From a virus, in the IMG/VR virus record IMGVR_UViG_3300042516_002937, positions 1 to 35,290 of that record: a stretch of 35,290 bases of DNA; one strand, given 5' to 3'. The notes below the pieces were generated by a model. That model was not told the origin of the DNA, made no database searches, and was given only the letters and a program-made list of their open reading frames with translations. Below, in pieces: positions 1-6,687 of this stretch (position 1 is the first letter of the stretch; each line of letters starts with the position of its first letter). Both the position numbers and the translations under genes were made by a program.

Positions 1-99
1 CTAGAGCTGCTTGCGGCGCAGGGGTTCGTGGTCGTGCATGCGAGCGCGGTGATTAACGTGCAGAAGCCCTGCAAGTGCGGGAGCGCGACCGATGCCTAG
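1..99 (+). CDS. C-terminal end of an unknown protein (5' truncated by window)
   Basis: The frame is open from the first base to TAG at 97-99 and encodes 32 residues ending in a Cys-containing tail (PCKCGS). I do not recognise it. It is kept because the next gene starts inside its end (ATG at 92), the tight spacing typical of this phage. It would be the last part of a gene in the rightward operon leading to the integrase. It does not read as a plausible end of the methyltransferase that runs off the right edge. Confidence 0.45.
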   Translation, partial: LELLAAQGFVVVHASAVINVQKPCKCGSATDA

Positions 100-256
100 C
101 TGGTGGCCGGCCTGGGTGCCGTGGATCGGCGTCGAGACATGGGACGCCGAAACCGCGTGGGAGGTGCTGGAAGTCGCACGGCCGGTGCGCGTGCTGCACG
201 CCCAGTGGTTTAGCCGCAGCATGACCATCGCGGCCTGGGATGCGCCGCATGGGTAG
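92..256 (+). CDS. Small Trp-rich hypothetical protein (54 aa)
   Basis: The ORF starts with ATG at 92, preceded by GGGAG eight bases upstream, and ends with TAG at 254-256. The product is unusually rich in tryptophan (seven W in 54 residues, beginning MPSWWPAWVPWIG) with no Cys. I do not recognise the family. It overlaps the end of the upstream gene by 8 nt and the start of the next by 17 nt, as expected for translationally coupled phage genes. No catalytic motif or membrane segment is evident. Confidence 0.5.
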   Translation: MPSWWPAWVPWIGVETWDAETAWEVLEVARPVRVLHAQWFSRSMTIAAWDAPHG

Positions 257-518
257 CTATCACTGCGAGTGCGATCCGCACGGAGACAACGCGCGCTGCG
301 ACCGGCCATGCGCTAGGCCCCGCCATGTCAGCGCCGCCGAGGCCGCCGCCATTGTCGCCAAGGCGCGGCGGATGAATGAGCGGCCGAAGCCCAGCCCGGA
401 GGACATGGCCAAAGCCATCGAAGCCCTGCGGATGCTCGCGTCCCGCACGCGCAGCGTTGAGGTGATGGAACGGCTGGCGAGGGTGGCGGCGTGGATAGAG
501 GGGGAAAGTGCGCGATGA
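240..518 (+). CDS. Hypothetical protein (92 aa) with Cys-rich N-terminus
   Basis: This protein of unknown function starts at ATG 240; an in-frame ATG at 249 is an alternative start. The first 27 residues contain Cys and His (HCECDPHG and RCDRPCARP), which could bind a metal ion; this is inference. The rest is a charged helical region (AAEAAAIVAKARRM, then PEDMAKAIEALRMLASR). It ends at TGA 516-518 and overlaps the next gene by 4 nt (ATGA). Position in the operon suggests an accessory or regulatory role before the HTH and integrase genes. Confidence 0.55.
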   Translation: MRRMGSYHCECDPHGDNARCDRPCARPRHVSAAEAAAIVAKARRMNERPKPSPEDMAKAIEALRMLASRTRSVEVMERLARVAAWIEGESAR

Positions 519-832
519 CTAACTGTGCCGGCCCTCTACGCCTTCGCCCGGCTGCTGTGGCGCTAATGCTGGGCGTCTCAGCCCGCAAGGTCCAAGAGCT
601 ATGCCAGCGCGGCGCCCTGCCGGCCGCTCGCATCGGTCGTGTCTGGACTATCGCGCCCAAGGATGTGCAAGAGTACCTGCGCCGTAACGGAAATAGCCCG
701 CAGCCGTGCCATCCAACCTCTATCGCCGTGGCGATACCTGGTGGGCGCGCGTCCAGATTTCTGGACGCGACCACCGCCAAAGCCTACGCACAACTGATCA
801 GCGGGAAGCGAAGCGGCGCCTCAAGTCGCTGA
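515..832 (+). CDS. Excisionase-like helix-turn-helix protein (105 aa)
   Basis: A MerR/excisionase-type winged HTH (HTH_17-like) spans about residues 9-51: a helix beginning LRPAAVALMLGVSARKVQ, a turn, then LCQRGALPAARIGRVWTIAPKDVQEYL. Proteins of this kind next to an integrase usually act as recombination directionality factors or small regulators. The start is ATG 515 because it forms an ATGA overlap with the upstream stop and has a GA-rich stretch (agagggggaaag) just upstream. The last 42 codons overlap the integrase gene by 127 nt; that tail is low complexity and may not be conserved. Family assignment is fairly sure; function as Xis is inferred from position. Confidence 0.7.
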   Translation: MTNCAGPLRLRPAAVALMLGVSARKVQELCQRGALPAARIGRVWTIAPKDVQEYLRRNGNSPQPCHPTSIAVAIPGGRASRFLDATTAKAYAQLISGKRSGASSR

Positions 833-1755
833 TAGATAATGCCGGCCGCCTGCGCGCCGGCATCCCGCAGGAAACAGACGGCCCGGTGTGGGAAGAGGCT
901 GTTGTGCGGTGGTCCGATCTGCATATGGGCGACCTGCGCGAGCGAACACAGGATCGTTACCGGACCAGCCTCGCTAAGCTGAACGCCCATTTTGCCAGCC
1001 GTCCGGTCGCCTCAATCACAGCCGCGTGCGTCAACGCCTATGCGGTCACCCGCATGAAGGGTGGGGTTAGTTCGGCTACCGTCCGGCGCGACCTAACGGT
1101 GGCGTCTAGGGTCATGCGGGTGGCCAAGCGCGCCGGCTGGATCAGCGCAAACCCGGTGCCTGACGAGGCCAGCGAGCTGGAAGAACGGCGCGAGCCGATC
1201 CACCCCGTCAGGCTGCGGCACCTTGCCACTGTGTTAAGGGCGGCGCCGGCAGGCTTTGGTCGGCTGATCCGGTTCTGCGCCTTGACCGGGTGCCGCCAGG
1301 AAGAGGCGGCTGGGCTGACCGTAGGTGCCGTGGACCTAGCTCGCGGCCGCGTGACCTTTGCCCACACCAAGACCCGCAGCCCGCGCGTGATCGCTCTGCG
1401 GCCTGGCGCCGTTCGGCTGCTGCGCGGCATGAACCTCGGCACAGACCCCGGCACACACGTCTTCACCAGCGGGCGCACGGGCGAGCGGTTCAATAACGTG
1501 CCGGGCCAGTTCCGGGCGCTGGTGGCACGTCTCGATGTGCCGCATTTCAGGTTTCACGACATGCGCCACACCTTCGGTATTCGGTGGCTACAGGCCGGGG
1601 GTGACATCTATGACCTGTCGCGCTACCTCGGCCACAGCAGCGTCAAGACCACCGAGGGATACCTCAAATGGCTGGCGCTGCCGCTACACGACCCCGGCAC
1701 AAAAGCCGGCACAGCGCGGAAGGCCGGCACACGGAACCACCCCGCAAGACGTTGA
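706..1755 (+). CDS. int: Tyrosine-type site-specific integrase (349 aa)
   Basis: It catalyses phage integration and excision. Layout: N-terminal Arm-like beta region (MPSNLYRRGDTWWARVQI), SAM-like core-binding domain about 60-150, catalytic domain about 165-325. Visible catalytic residues are R197 (LTGCRQEE), probable K222 (HTKTR), H284 and R287 (HDMRH), H310 (LGHSS) and nucleophile Y319 (EGYLKWL). The start is GTG at 706; the downstream sequence matches usual integrase N-termini. The last about 20 residues (PGTKAGTARKAGT) are encoded by DNA carrying three CCGGCACA motifs, probably arm-binding sites for this same enzyme. The gene ends 13 nt before a tRNA-Thr fragment on the same strand, the presumed att core. 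Confidence 0.93.
   Translation: MPSNLYRRGDTWWARVQISGRDHRQSLRTTDQREAKRRLKSLIDNAGRLRAGIPQETDGPVWEEAVVRWSDLHMGDLRERTQDRYRTSLAKLNAHFASRPVASITAACVNAYAVTRMKGGVSSATVRRDLTVASRVMRVAKRAGWISANPVPDEASELEERREPIHPVRLRHLATVLRAAPAGFGRLIRFCALTGCRQEEAAGLTVGAVDLARGRVTFAHTKTRSPRVIALRPGAVRLLRGMNLGTDPGTHVFTSGRTGERFNNVPGQFRALVARLDVPHFRFHDMRHTFGIRWLQAGGDIYDLSRYLGHSSVKTTEGYLKWLALPLHDPGTKAGTARKAGTRNHPARR
1691..1713 (+). repeat. Left copy of 23-bp direct repeat (P-arm, candidate integrase arm sites)
   Basis: The 23 bases are identical to 1911-1933 and contain two CCGGCACA units (1694-1701 and 1706-1713); a third unit lies at 1724-1731. All lie inside the 3' end of int. Three units here and three on the other side of the tRNA-like core in the same orientation suggest arm-type sites bound by the integrase N-terminal domain. 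Binding is inferred. Confidence 0.7.
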
Positions 1756-1768
1756 AAATACTAACTAA

Positions 1769-1808
1769 GCCGGGTTAGCACAGCGGTAGTGCAGCGGTTT
1801 TGTAAACC
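1769..1808 (+). other. attP: Candidate attP core: 5' half of a tRNA-Thr(UGU) gene
   Basis: The sequence begins with a complete tRNA 5' acceptor strand (GCCGGGT, 1769-1775), a D-arm with pairing GCAC (1778-1781) and GTGC (1789-1792), and an anticodon arm with loop TTTGTAA and anticodon TGT at 1801-1803. Pairing fails at 1809-1810, and no T-arm or 3' acceptor strand follows. It is therefore a tRNA 5' half, not a tRNA gene. It lies 13 nt after int, between two sets of arm-like repeats, which fits an att core shared with a host tRNA-Thr gene. After integration, this 5' half would be joined to the host 3' half directly downstream of int. Confidence 0.72.
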
Positions 1809-1900
1809 CATTCCGCACATCCCGCAAAACCGCAGAACCCAGCCAATCCTATGAAAAGACGGCGCTTTTCGGAAGCGCAGGAAGCGCAACAACCGCAGAG

Positions 1901-1933
1901 CCGGCACACCACCCCGGCACAAAAGCCGGCACA
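1901..1933 (+). repeat. Right cluster of three CCGGCACA motifs, including second 23-bp repeat (P'-arm)
   Basis: CCGGCACA occurs at 1901-1908, 1914-1921 and 1926-1933; bases 1911-1933 are identical to 1691-1713. Spacing of 12-13 bp places successive motifs about one helical turn apart. Together with the left cluster this brackets the tRNA-derived core. The cluster sits between the core and the terminator of the late operon. Confidence 0.68.
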
Positions 1934-1963
1934 AAAAAGCCCCGCCAGCCGAGGCTAGCGAGG
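1933..1963 (-). terminator. Rho-independent terminator of the leftward late operon
   Basis: On the minus strand, CCTCGCTAGCC (1963-1953) pairs with GGCTGGCGGGG (1950-1940), allowing two G-T pairs, with a very short loop, followed directly by GC and six T (1938-1933). It lies 10-40 nt after the endolysin stop, so it ends the long structural/lysis transcript before it reaches attP and int. Confidence 0.8.
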
Positions 1964-1972
1964 CGGCAATTA

Positions 1973-2566
1973 TCAAGCCTTGCTTGAAGGTTCGCCGGCC
2001 CCGCCCTTGAACAACCGCGCCTCTGCCGCCCGGCGCTTGACCAGCCCAGGCAGGACAACGCCGCCGGCTTTGGTCCAGCGCGTGAACTCGCCCGCCGCGC
2101 TGTCGAGGCGCCCGGCGTTCAGGTGCATCAGCAGCGTGGACCGGGCGAAGGCGCCCCGGCCGACGTTGTGGACGAAGCTGGTCAGGGCAGCGCGCTGATG
2201 CTCGGCCAGGGGCACAGTCACTAGGGCATCCACCGCCCTCGCGGCGTCTGCCAAGTCGTTCTCCAGCAGGCGGCTTGCGGCGTCCTTAGTGATCGGGCCG
2301 TCGCCCTTCACGACAGGCTGCCGGTTACCCCACCGGGTCGTCCCGTAGCCGATAGTCCAGACTTTCGCCGGGCACAGATACGCCTCGGCGCGGAAGCCCT
2401 CAAAGCCCGCCACCATGTCCACCGCCGCCGCAGGCACGGGAAGAGGCACCGTTGCCGGCGCCTCCCCAAATGCGGTGACAGGGATGGCGCCGGGGCGCTC
2501 CTGGGCCGGCGCTGTCGGCGCCTCGACCGGCCCGCGCGCGATAAGGCTGCGGAGGATGGCCAGCAT
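1973..2566 (-). CDS. Endolysin, GH24 lysozyme (197 aa)
   Basis: This muramidase cleaves host peptidoglycan at the end of infection. The active-site pattern is E56-8aa-C65-5aa-T71, within GFEGFRAEAYLC and WTIGYGTT. GH24 phage lysozymes have E-8aa-(D/C)-5aa-T, so the Cys variant is within family range. The C-terminal half has the usual NVGRGAF, STLL and FTRWTKAGGVVLPGLVKRR sequence. The N-terminal about 48 residues are Pro/Ala-rich with a weak hydrophobic start (MLAILRSLIARG), not a clear signal peptide or SAR segment. The start codon lies directly after the stop codon of the holin-like gene, so the two are coupled. It is the last gene of the late operon. Confidence 0.92.
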   Translation of the reverse strand: MLAILRSLIARGPVEAPTAPAQERPGAIPVTAFGEAPATVPLPVPAAAVDMVAGFEGFRAEAYLCPAKVWTIGYGTTRWGNRQPVVKGDGPITKDAASRLLENDLADAARAVDALVTVPLAEHQRAALTSFVHNVGRGAFARSTLLMHLNAGRLDSAAGEFTRWTKAGGVVLPGLVKRRAAEARLFKGGAGEPSSKA

Positions 2567-2734
2567 CTAGCGGCGCTGGTTCCAGTTCCACAGATACCAG
2601 CCGGCCGTCGCCGCGCTGGTGGCGGTGCCGGCGACCAAATCCCAGCCGGTCGGGTCTACGACGCCGCGCGCAATCAGCACGCCGCCGGCAAGCTGCAACG
2701 CATGGCGCAGCAGCCCCACAAAGAGGTCAGGCAT
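2567..2734 (-). CDS. Small holin-like membrane protein (55 aa, Pam3-gp28-like)
   Basis: The product starts MPDLFVGLLRHALQLAGGVL, then GVVDPTGWDLVAGTATSAA, then AGWYLWNWNQRR. A short amphipathic N-terminus, two hydrophobic stretches separated by a DPTGWD turn and an Arg-rich end match Pam3-gp28-type putative phage holins. It would open the inner membrane for the endolysin encoded immediately downstream (no gap). The start is well supported by AGGAGA eight bases upstream of ATG 2734. Family recognition is from memory; the lysis-cassette position supports it. Confidence 0.75.
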   Translation of the reverse strand: MPDLFVGLLRHALQLAGGVLIARGVVDPTGWDLVAGTATSAATAGWYLWNWNQRR

Positions 2735-2999
2735 AGGTCTATCTCCTATGATTGCCGCTTCACCCAGCGGCGCGGGATTGGGTACAATCGGCCGCTGCGG
2801 CGGCGTGGAGAGACACGCGCTGACGTATCGGCCAGAAGGCTTGCCGGGGGCGCTCGGCTCGACTGACTGGCGGCGAAAAGTCCTGCCGCCGTGTGCGGGA
2901 CCAGCGGCCTCGCAAGCCAGCCGGGAGTAACGCCCCGGCCCGCAGCATCCTCACATCGGCAGCGGCTCGACCGGCCCCGGATACGGCTCGCCGTCGCGG
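2735..2999. other. Intergenic stretch without a supported gene (265 nt)
   Basis: This lies between the 79-aa gene and the holin gene. I see only the holin ribosome-binding site (minus strand AGGAGA near 2745-2740) and no ORF with both a good start and protein-like composition. Short open frames exist on both strands. A very diverged spanin cannot be excluded. Confidence 0.5.
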
Positions 3000-3239
3000 C
3001 TAGGCGTCGGGGTCTTCGTCGTCGTCATCGGCCGCCGCGCCATCAGTCAGGAGGCTAAGGGCAAATGTGAGCATCCCCGCCAGCAAGACGGGCGGCGTTT
3101 CGTCTGTTGGGTAGAGGCAGACGTTGCCGCTGCCGTCGAGGACGACGAAAGCGCCATGCTTGGCCCCTGCCTCGCTGGCGCGCTCTGCGATGGCGACGAG
3201 GGGAGAGGACGCCAGGGGCTTGGCTTGTGGCTTTGCCAT
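3000..3239 (-). CDS. Conserved-looking hypothetical protein (79 aa) of the lysis region
   Basis: The start ATG (3239) overlaps the stop of the metallophosphoesterase gene (TGATG). The N-terminal part (residues 14-42: VAIAERASEAGAKHGAFVVL, then DGSGNVCLYP) looks like a small alpha/beta domain. Residues about 50-67 (PVLLAGMLTFALSLLTDG) are hydrophobic enough for one membrane helix, and the tail is highly acidic (ADDDDEDPDA). I do not recognise the family. Position between a phosphoesterase and holin/endolysin suggests a late function. Confidence 0.6.
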   Translation of the reverse strand: MAKPQAKPLASSPLVAIAERASEAGAKHGAFVVLDGSGNVCLYPTDETPPVLLAGMLTFALSLLTDGAAADDDDEDPDA

Positions 3240-4222
3240 CACGCCCTCCCCGCTTGCACGCGAACACGCGGGCGGCCGGCAAGGGCCTCGCCCCGGAAGT
3301 ACGCCACGCCGTCCAGCACTTCGCACGTCTCGGGCTGTAGCAGCCGACCGGCCCGGACGGTCAGCACCACCCAGCCCTGCGTCCAGGCTGTCGGTTTGCC
3401 CCGGAGGTAGCCGAAGCAAGGCCAGTGCGGATCGGCGAGCATGCCGGTTTCCACGCCGTAGATGCGGCCTTTCAGCCCCTCGCGGCCGGTGACGCGCAGC
3501 TTGTGCGTGTCGCCCGTGACGATGGACGCGGCACCCTTCATCGCATTGTTGTGGGCGGCATGCTCGCCGCTATGCCAGCGGTGGAGCGCGTAGAAGGCGC
3601 CGAAGTCGAACCGCCACGCCTGCCGCCAATCGGGGAACTTGTCGGCCAGCCGCATGCCCGGCTCGTCTTCAAAGGCGGCGGCATGCTTGGCCAGCCAGTT
3701 ATCGTGACGCTCGTCGTGGTTCCCGATGGTCCAGAACCGCAGCGCCTTGGGGGCCAAGTCGGACAACTCGCCCAAGTGCAGCCGACCGGCGTCTATGGTG
3801 TCCTTAACCCGCACACTCGGCTGCCAGCCCACCGGGTCGTGTCGGCTGATTTCGTTGAAATCCAGCGCGTCGCCCGTGCAGAGGAGGAAGTCCGGCTTGA
3901 TGCGCGGCGTGGCCCGCATCAGCGCCTCATGGGCGATGCTTCGCTCTTGCGCGGGGTGCGTCCAGTGCGTGTCGCCGAACACCAGAAACACGCCGTTCTC
4001 AACGGGCCACAACGTCTCGGTCAGGGACGGCGCCTCGCCCGTGTTCTGGCGCCCCTTGAGCCGCTTGTCTTCCAGACCGAGCGTCCGCATGGCGGCCTCG
4101 TACTGGTGGCGCATGGTGGACGGTGCCACGCCGCGCTTGCGTGCGGCCGGTGCTACGCCGACCGCATTAACGTCCTCATAGACGGCCCGCAGGACGTGCG
4201 GCGGCGGAAGGGCGACCGGCAT
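3239..4222 (-). CDS. Calcineurin-like metallophosphoesterase (327 aa)
   Basis: The metal-binding motifs appear in order: FGDTHW (residue about 83), LLCTGDALDF, WTIGNHDERHD and, near the C-terminus, VTGDTHK. These are the D-x-H, GD, GNH-D/E and GDTH signatures of calcineurin-like phosphoesterases. The N-terminal 60 residues (VYEDVNAVGVAPAARKRGVAPSTMRHQY) look like a helix-turn-helix of the kind that often precedes phage phosphoesterases. The substrate is unknown. It starts at ATG 4222, overlapping the stop of the membrane-protein gene. Its place among lysis genes is odd for a nucleic-acid or nucleotide phosphatase and suggests either a late role or cargo. Confidence 0.85.
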   Translation of the reverse strand: MPVALPPPHVLRAVYEDVNAVGVAPAARKRGVAPSTMRHQYEAAMRTLGLEDKRLKGRQNTGEAPSLTETLWPVENGVFLVFGDTHWTHPAQERSIAHEALMRATPRIKPDFLLCTGDALDFNEISRHDPVGWQPSVRVKDTIDAGRLHLGELSDLAPKALRFWTIGNHDERHDNWLAKHAAAFEDEPGMRLADKFPDWRQAWRFDFGAFYALHRWHSGEHAAHNNAMKGAASIVTGDTHKLRVTGREGLKGRIYGVETGMLADPHWPCFGYLRGKPTAWTQGWVVLTVRAGRLLQPETCEVLDGVAYFRGEALAGRPRVRVQAGRA

Positions 4223-4524
4223 CAGCCGATACGCCTCTGTGCCGCAGCCGCCAGCATATCCAGAAGCCGATTGCCGAGCGCCCCAGCAAAGCCGGCAGCG
4301 CCGCCGACAATCAGCACGGGCCAGCCGTCGTCCCGCAACGCCGGGTCAAAATAGACCACGGCAGCGGCGGCGATGACGCCAAGCGTGGCGCCAAAGCCAG
4401 CCTGGATGCACAACACCACGGGGCTTCGCTCGCCGCACTGCAAGGCCAAAATGACCCGCGCGACCGCGCCAGTTCCTGCGGCGACCGCAGCCATTCGGGC
4501 TGCGTCCGTCAAATCCTCGGCCAT
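4222..4524 (-). CDS. Holin-like membrane protein (100 aa)
   Basis: The product has three hydrophobic stretches: residues about 12-28 (AAVAAGTGAVARVILAL), 33-56 (PVVLCIQAGFGATLGVIAAA then AVVYF) and 68-90 (WPVLIVGGAAGFAGALGNRL). This suits a class I holin or antiholin. ATG 4524 is preferred because the residues beginning MAEDLTDAARM look native; a TTG start at 4587 would add an unlikely N-terminus. With the small holin-like gene nearby, the two may form a holin/antiholin pair. No exact family is recognised. The ribosome-binding site is weak. Confidence 0.6.
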   Translation of the reverse strand: MAEDLTDAARMAAVAAGTGAVARVILALQCGERSPVVLCIQAGFGATLGVIAAAAVVYFDPALRDDGWPVLIVGGAAGFAGALGNRLLDMLAAAAQRRIG

Positions 4525-4596
4525 GTCTGCGATCCGCGGGCTTGTCTTGCCGTGCTGTTGGCCGCCCGCGCTGGCCGAACAGGGCAAGCCGGGCAG

Positions 4597-6687
4597 TTAC
4601 TGCGCGAGAAGTCCGCGGGGCTGCTGCGGCTGAACCGCGCCGCCGCTTTGCTGTCCGGCGAAGGCGCCCACGCCTGCCGGATAGGTCTGCGCCCGGCGAA
4701 GCTGAGCCAACAGCTCGTCACGGCGCACTTGTTCAAGACGCTGAAGCATACGCATCTGTTCGAAGGGGTCAGTGGCGAAAAGCCGCTGGCCCATCGCGTC
4801 CACGGCCGAGCCTTCGGCCCTATTCGTTAGGCTGCGCGTTGCCGCTCGCGCACCGGCACCAGCAGCGGCGCCGAGTATCGCGCCCGTCTGCAAATCGCCC
4901 TGATAGAAGCCGCCCAGGCCACCGATGGCGCCACCGATACCGGCGCCAGATGCGGCTTGGCCTAGCGCCGTCTGCGCCGCAATGCGGCGAGCGGTGGCGC
5001 TTCCGCCAAGCGCCTGGCTCTCAAAGCCCTTCATGCTGCGCTCGCGGTCAATGAACCGCGAAAGCATGTTGAACCGCGCGGAGGCGTCGCGCTCATCGGG
5101 ATAGACCGCATCCAGGGCGCTGCGGAGAAGCTGCCGCTGCTTATCATTGCCGAGAATGGCGCGCGTGCCGTCTCGGCCGTCCGCCACCGTATCCAGGCGG
5201 TTCCGAATGGCATCCATCACGCCAACGGCAAAGCCTTCTCGCTCGCCGTCGCTCATGTCGCGGATAGCAACCCGCAGCTCGCGGACATCCACCTTATTGC
5301 CAAAGATGCCGCGCCCAAGTTCCTGCGCGTCCAAGGTGGCGGCAGAGTCCGCCCACTCGTTCCGCGCTTGGCGATAAAGGCTCTGCCCGTTGGCCGATGT
5401 GATCCGGTCCAGCGTATCGGTCAGGTCGCCTTTGAGTGGGATCAGACGGCGCGCCATAACGCGGTCGCCTTCCCGAAGCATCTTGCCGATCTCGTCGCCA
5501 AGCGCGCTGCGGAAGTAGTGCAAATCCTGGGCGGTCGGCATCACCTCGAAAATGCTGGCGAGGTTGCCGCGCTCCACGCTGTCGGGGACGGCAAGTTCGC
5601 CATCCTGCATGCGGAAGCGGAAGTTGACGCGGCGGCCTTCCGTGGTCGCCAGATCACGCGCCCGAGCTGCCGCCCTGTTCAGGACGCTGCCGGGCATGCG
5701 CGTGAACACTTCAAGGTCGTTCGCCTGCGGCGTCCACCCCTCCGCAACCCGAAACGCCTCCTGATACTTCGGGCTAGTCTGCCCGCCCATGCGCTGCTGG
5801 ATCGCCATGCGGCGCGTGAAAGCATCCTCGGGATTGCCGAAGATGTCCGACAGCATCATGTCCGTCCGCGAGTTTGCCCCGACGCCGCGAGGCCGCAGAA
5901 GGTCCACCGCAAGCTGGCGCGTCTCGCCCGGCGCGTTGGCCAAAGCCTCCGCCGTCGCCATGCCGTTTTCGCCCATGCGCTCGGCCATCGTGACCTGCTG
6001 GACCGGGGCGCCCGCGCCGCGGGCCTGCAAGTCTTCCGCCAGATCGCCCGCCACGCGCCCCAGGCCGGGGTCAGTCGCAAGGCGGCGCTCGGCCTCCGGG
6101 ACACCACCGCGAACGGCGCGGTAGGCATTCACGGCCCCCTGGGTGACTGCTGGCGTGACGGCGCCCAGCGCCCCGCCCGCGAGGCCCCCAAGCATGCCGC
6201 CACCGGCCGCGCCGGACAGTCGCTCCCCTGCCCCGCCCTCGCCTTCGCCAAAGCCCTGCACGGCGCCCGTGGCTGCGCCTGCGGCAGCACCACTCCGAGC
6301 GGCCTGCACGGCGCGGCCAGAGGTGGCAGCAACACGCGCGGCGTTCGCCGCAGCAGCAGCGCCAGACCCGCCGCCCGTCACGGGCGCCAGCGCCATTGCC
6401 GCCGCCGTGGTCGGCAGCGAGCCGGCAACCTCAAAGGCAAGCGCCCGGCCGGGGTTCTGGTCCCGGTACTGCGCCAGGTTCGCGCGCTCCTGGGCAAGCG
6501 CCTGATCGTAGGGCGTGCTGCCAAGGCGCGAGCGCATAAACGCGGTTAGTTCGTCGCCGAAGCCGAAGGTCAGACCTTGCAGCGCGGCAGAGGCGCCGCC
6601 CGGCAGGACTGCACCCGCCGCCGTCTGCTGGCGCTGCGTTTGAGCAAGCGCCCGGTCCACCAGCGCCGTGATCGGATCAGCCGCCAT
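4597..6687 (-). CDS. Large putative internal virion / DNA-ejection protein (696 aa)
   Basis: This belongs to a type of large late protein typical of podoviruses. The N-terminus has the characteristic stretch ALQGLTFGFGDELTAFMRSR followed by YDQALAQERANLAQYRDQNP, also seen in ejection proteins of other alphaproteobacterial phages (from memory). Next come Gly/Ala-rich membrane-active-looking segments (about 90-190) and a long charged helical region (200-560). A second Gly-Ala block (about 580-640, ALGQAASGAGIGGAIGGLGG) resembles glycine-zipper helices. The last residues are a coiled coil and a Gln-rich tail. It overlaps the upstream gene at TAATG. It probably enters the cell envelope with the DNA. 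Confidence 0.7.
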   Translation of the reverse strand: MAADPITALVDRALAQTQRQQTAAGAVLPGGASAALQGLTFGFGDELTAFMRSRLGSTPYDQALAQERANLAQYRDQNPGRALAFEVAGSLPTTAAAMALAPVTGGGSGAAAAANAARVAATSGRAVQAARSGAAAGAATGAVQGFGEGEGGAGERLSGAAGGGMLGGLAGGALGAVTPAVTQGAVNAYRAVRGGVPEAERRLATDPGLGRVAGDLAEDLQARGAGAPVQQVTMAERMGENGMATAEALANAPGETRQLAVDLLRPRGVGANSRTDMMLSDIFGNPEDAFTRRMAIQQRMGGQTSPKYQEAFRVAEGWTPQANDLEVFTRMPGSVLNRAAARARDLATTEGRRVNFRFRMQDGELAVPDSVERGNLASIFEVMPTAQDLHYFRSALGDEIGKMLREGDRVMARRLIPLKGDLTDTLDRITSANGQSLYRQARNEWADSAATLDAQELGRGIFGNKVDVRELRVAIRDMSDGEREGFAVGVMDAIRNRLDTVADGRDGTRAILGNDKQRQLLRSALDAVYPDERDASARFNMLSRFIDRERSMKGFESQALGGSATARRIAAQTALGQAASGAGIGGAIGGLGGFYQGDLQTGAILGAAAGAGARAATRSLTNRAEGSAVDAMGQRLFATDPFEQMRMLQRLEQVRRDELLAQLRRAQTYPAGVGAFAGQQSGGAVQPQQPRGLLAQ

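Noticed and set aside
1769-1845. Complete tRNA-Thr gene
   Set aside because: Only the 5' half is present; the anticodon stem fails at 1809, and no T-arm or 3' acceptor strand follows.
2735-2999. Spanin (Rz/Rz1) gene
   Set aside because: No frame with a membrane anchor plus coiled coil and no lipobox-type signal in another frame was found.
2951-3028. 25-aa minus-strand ORF (MTTTKTPTPSRDGEPYPGPV...) after the 79-aa gene
   Set aside because: No ribosome-binding site, low-complexity start over a repeated GAC/ACG run, and no coupling to the holin gene.
5368-6549. 393-codon plus-strand frame opposite the ejection protein gene
   Set aside because: Antisense shadow in a GC-rich gene; composition typical of reverse-strand reading.
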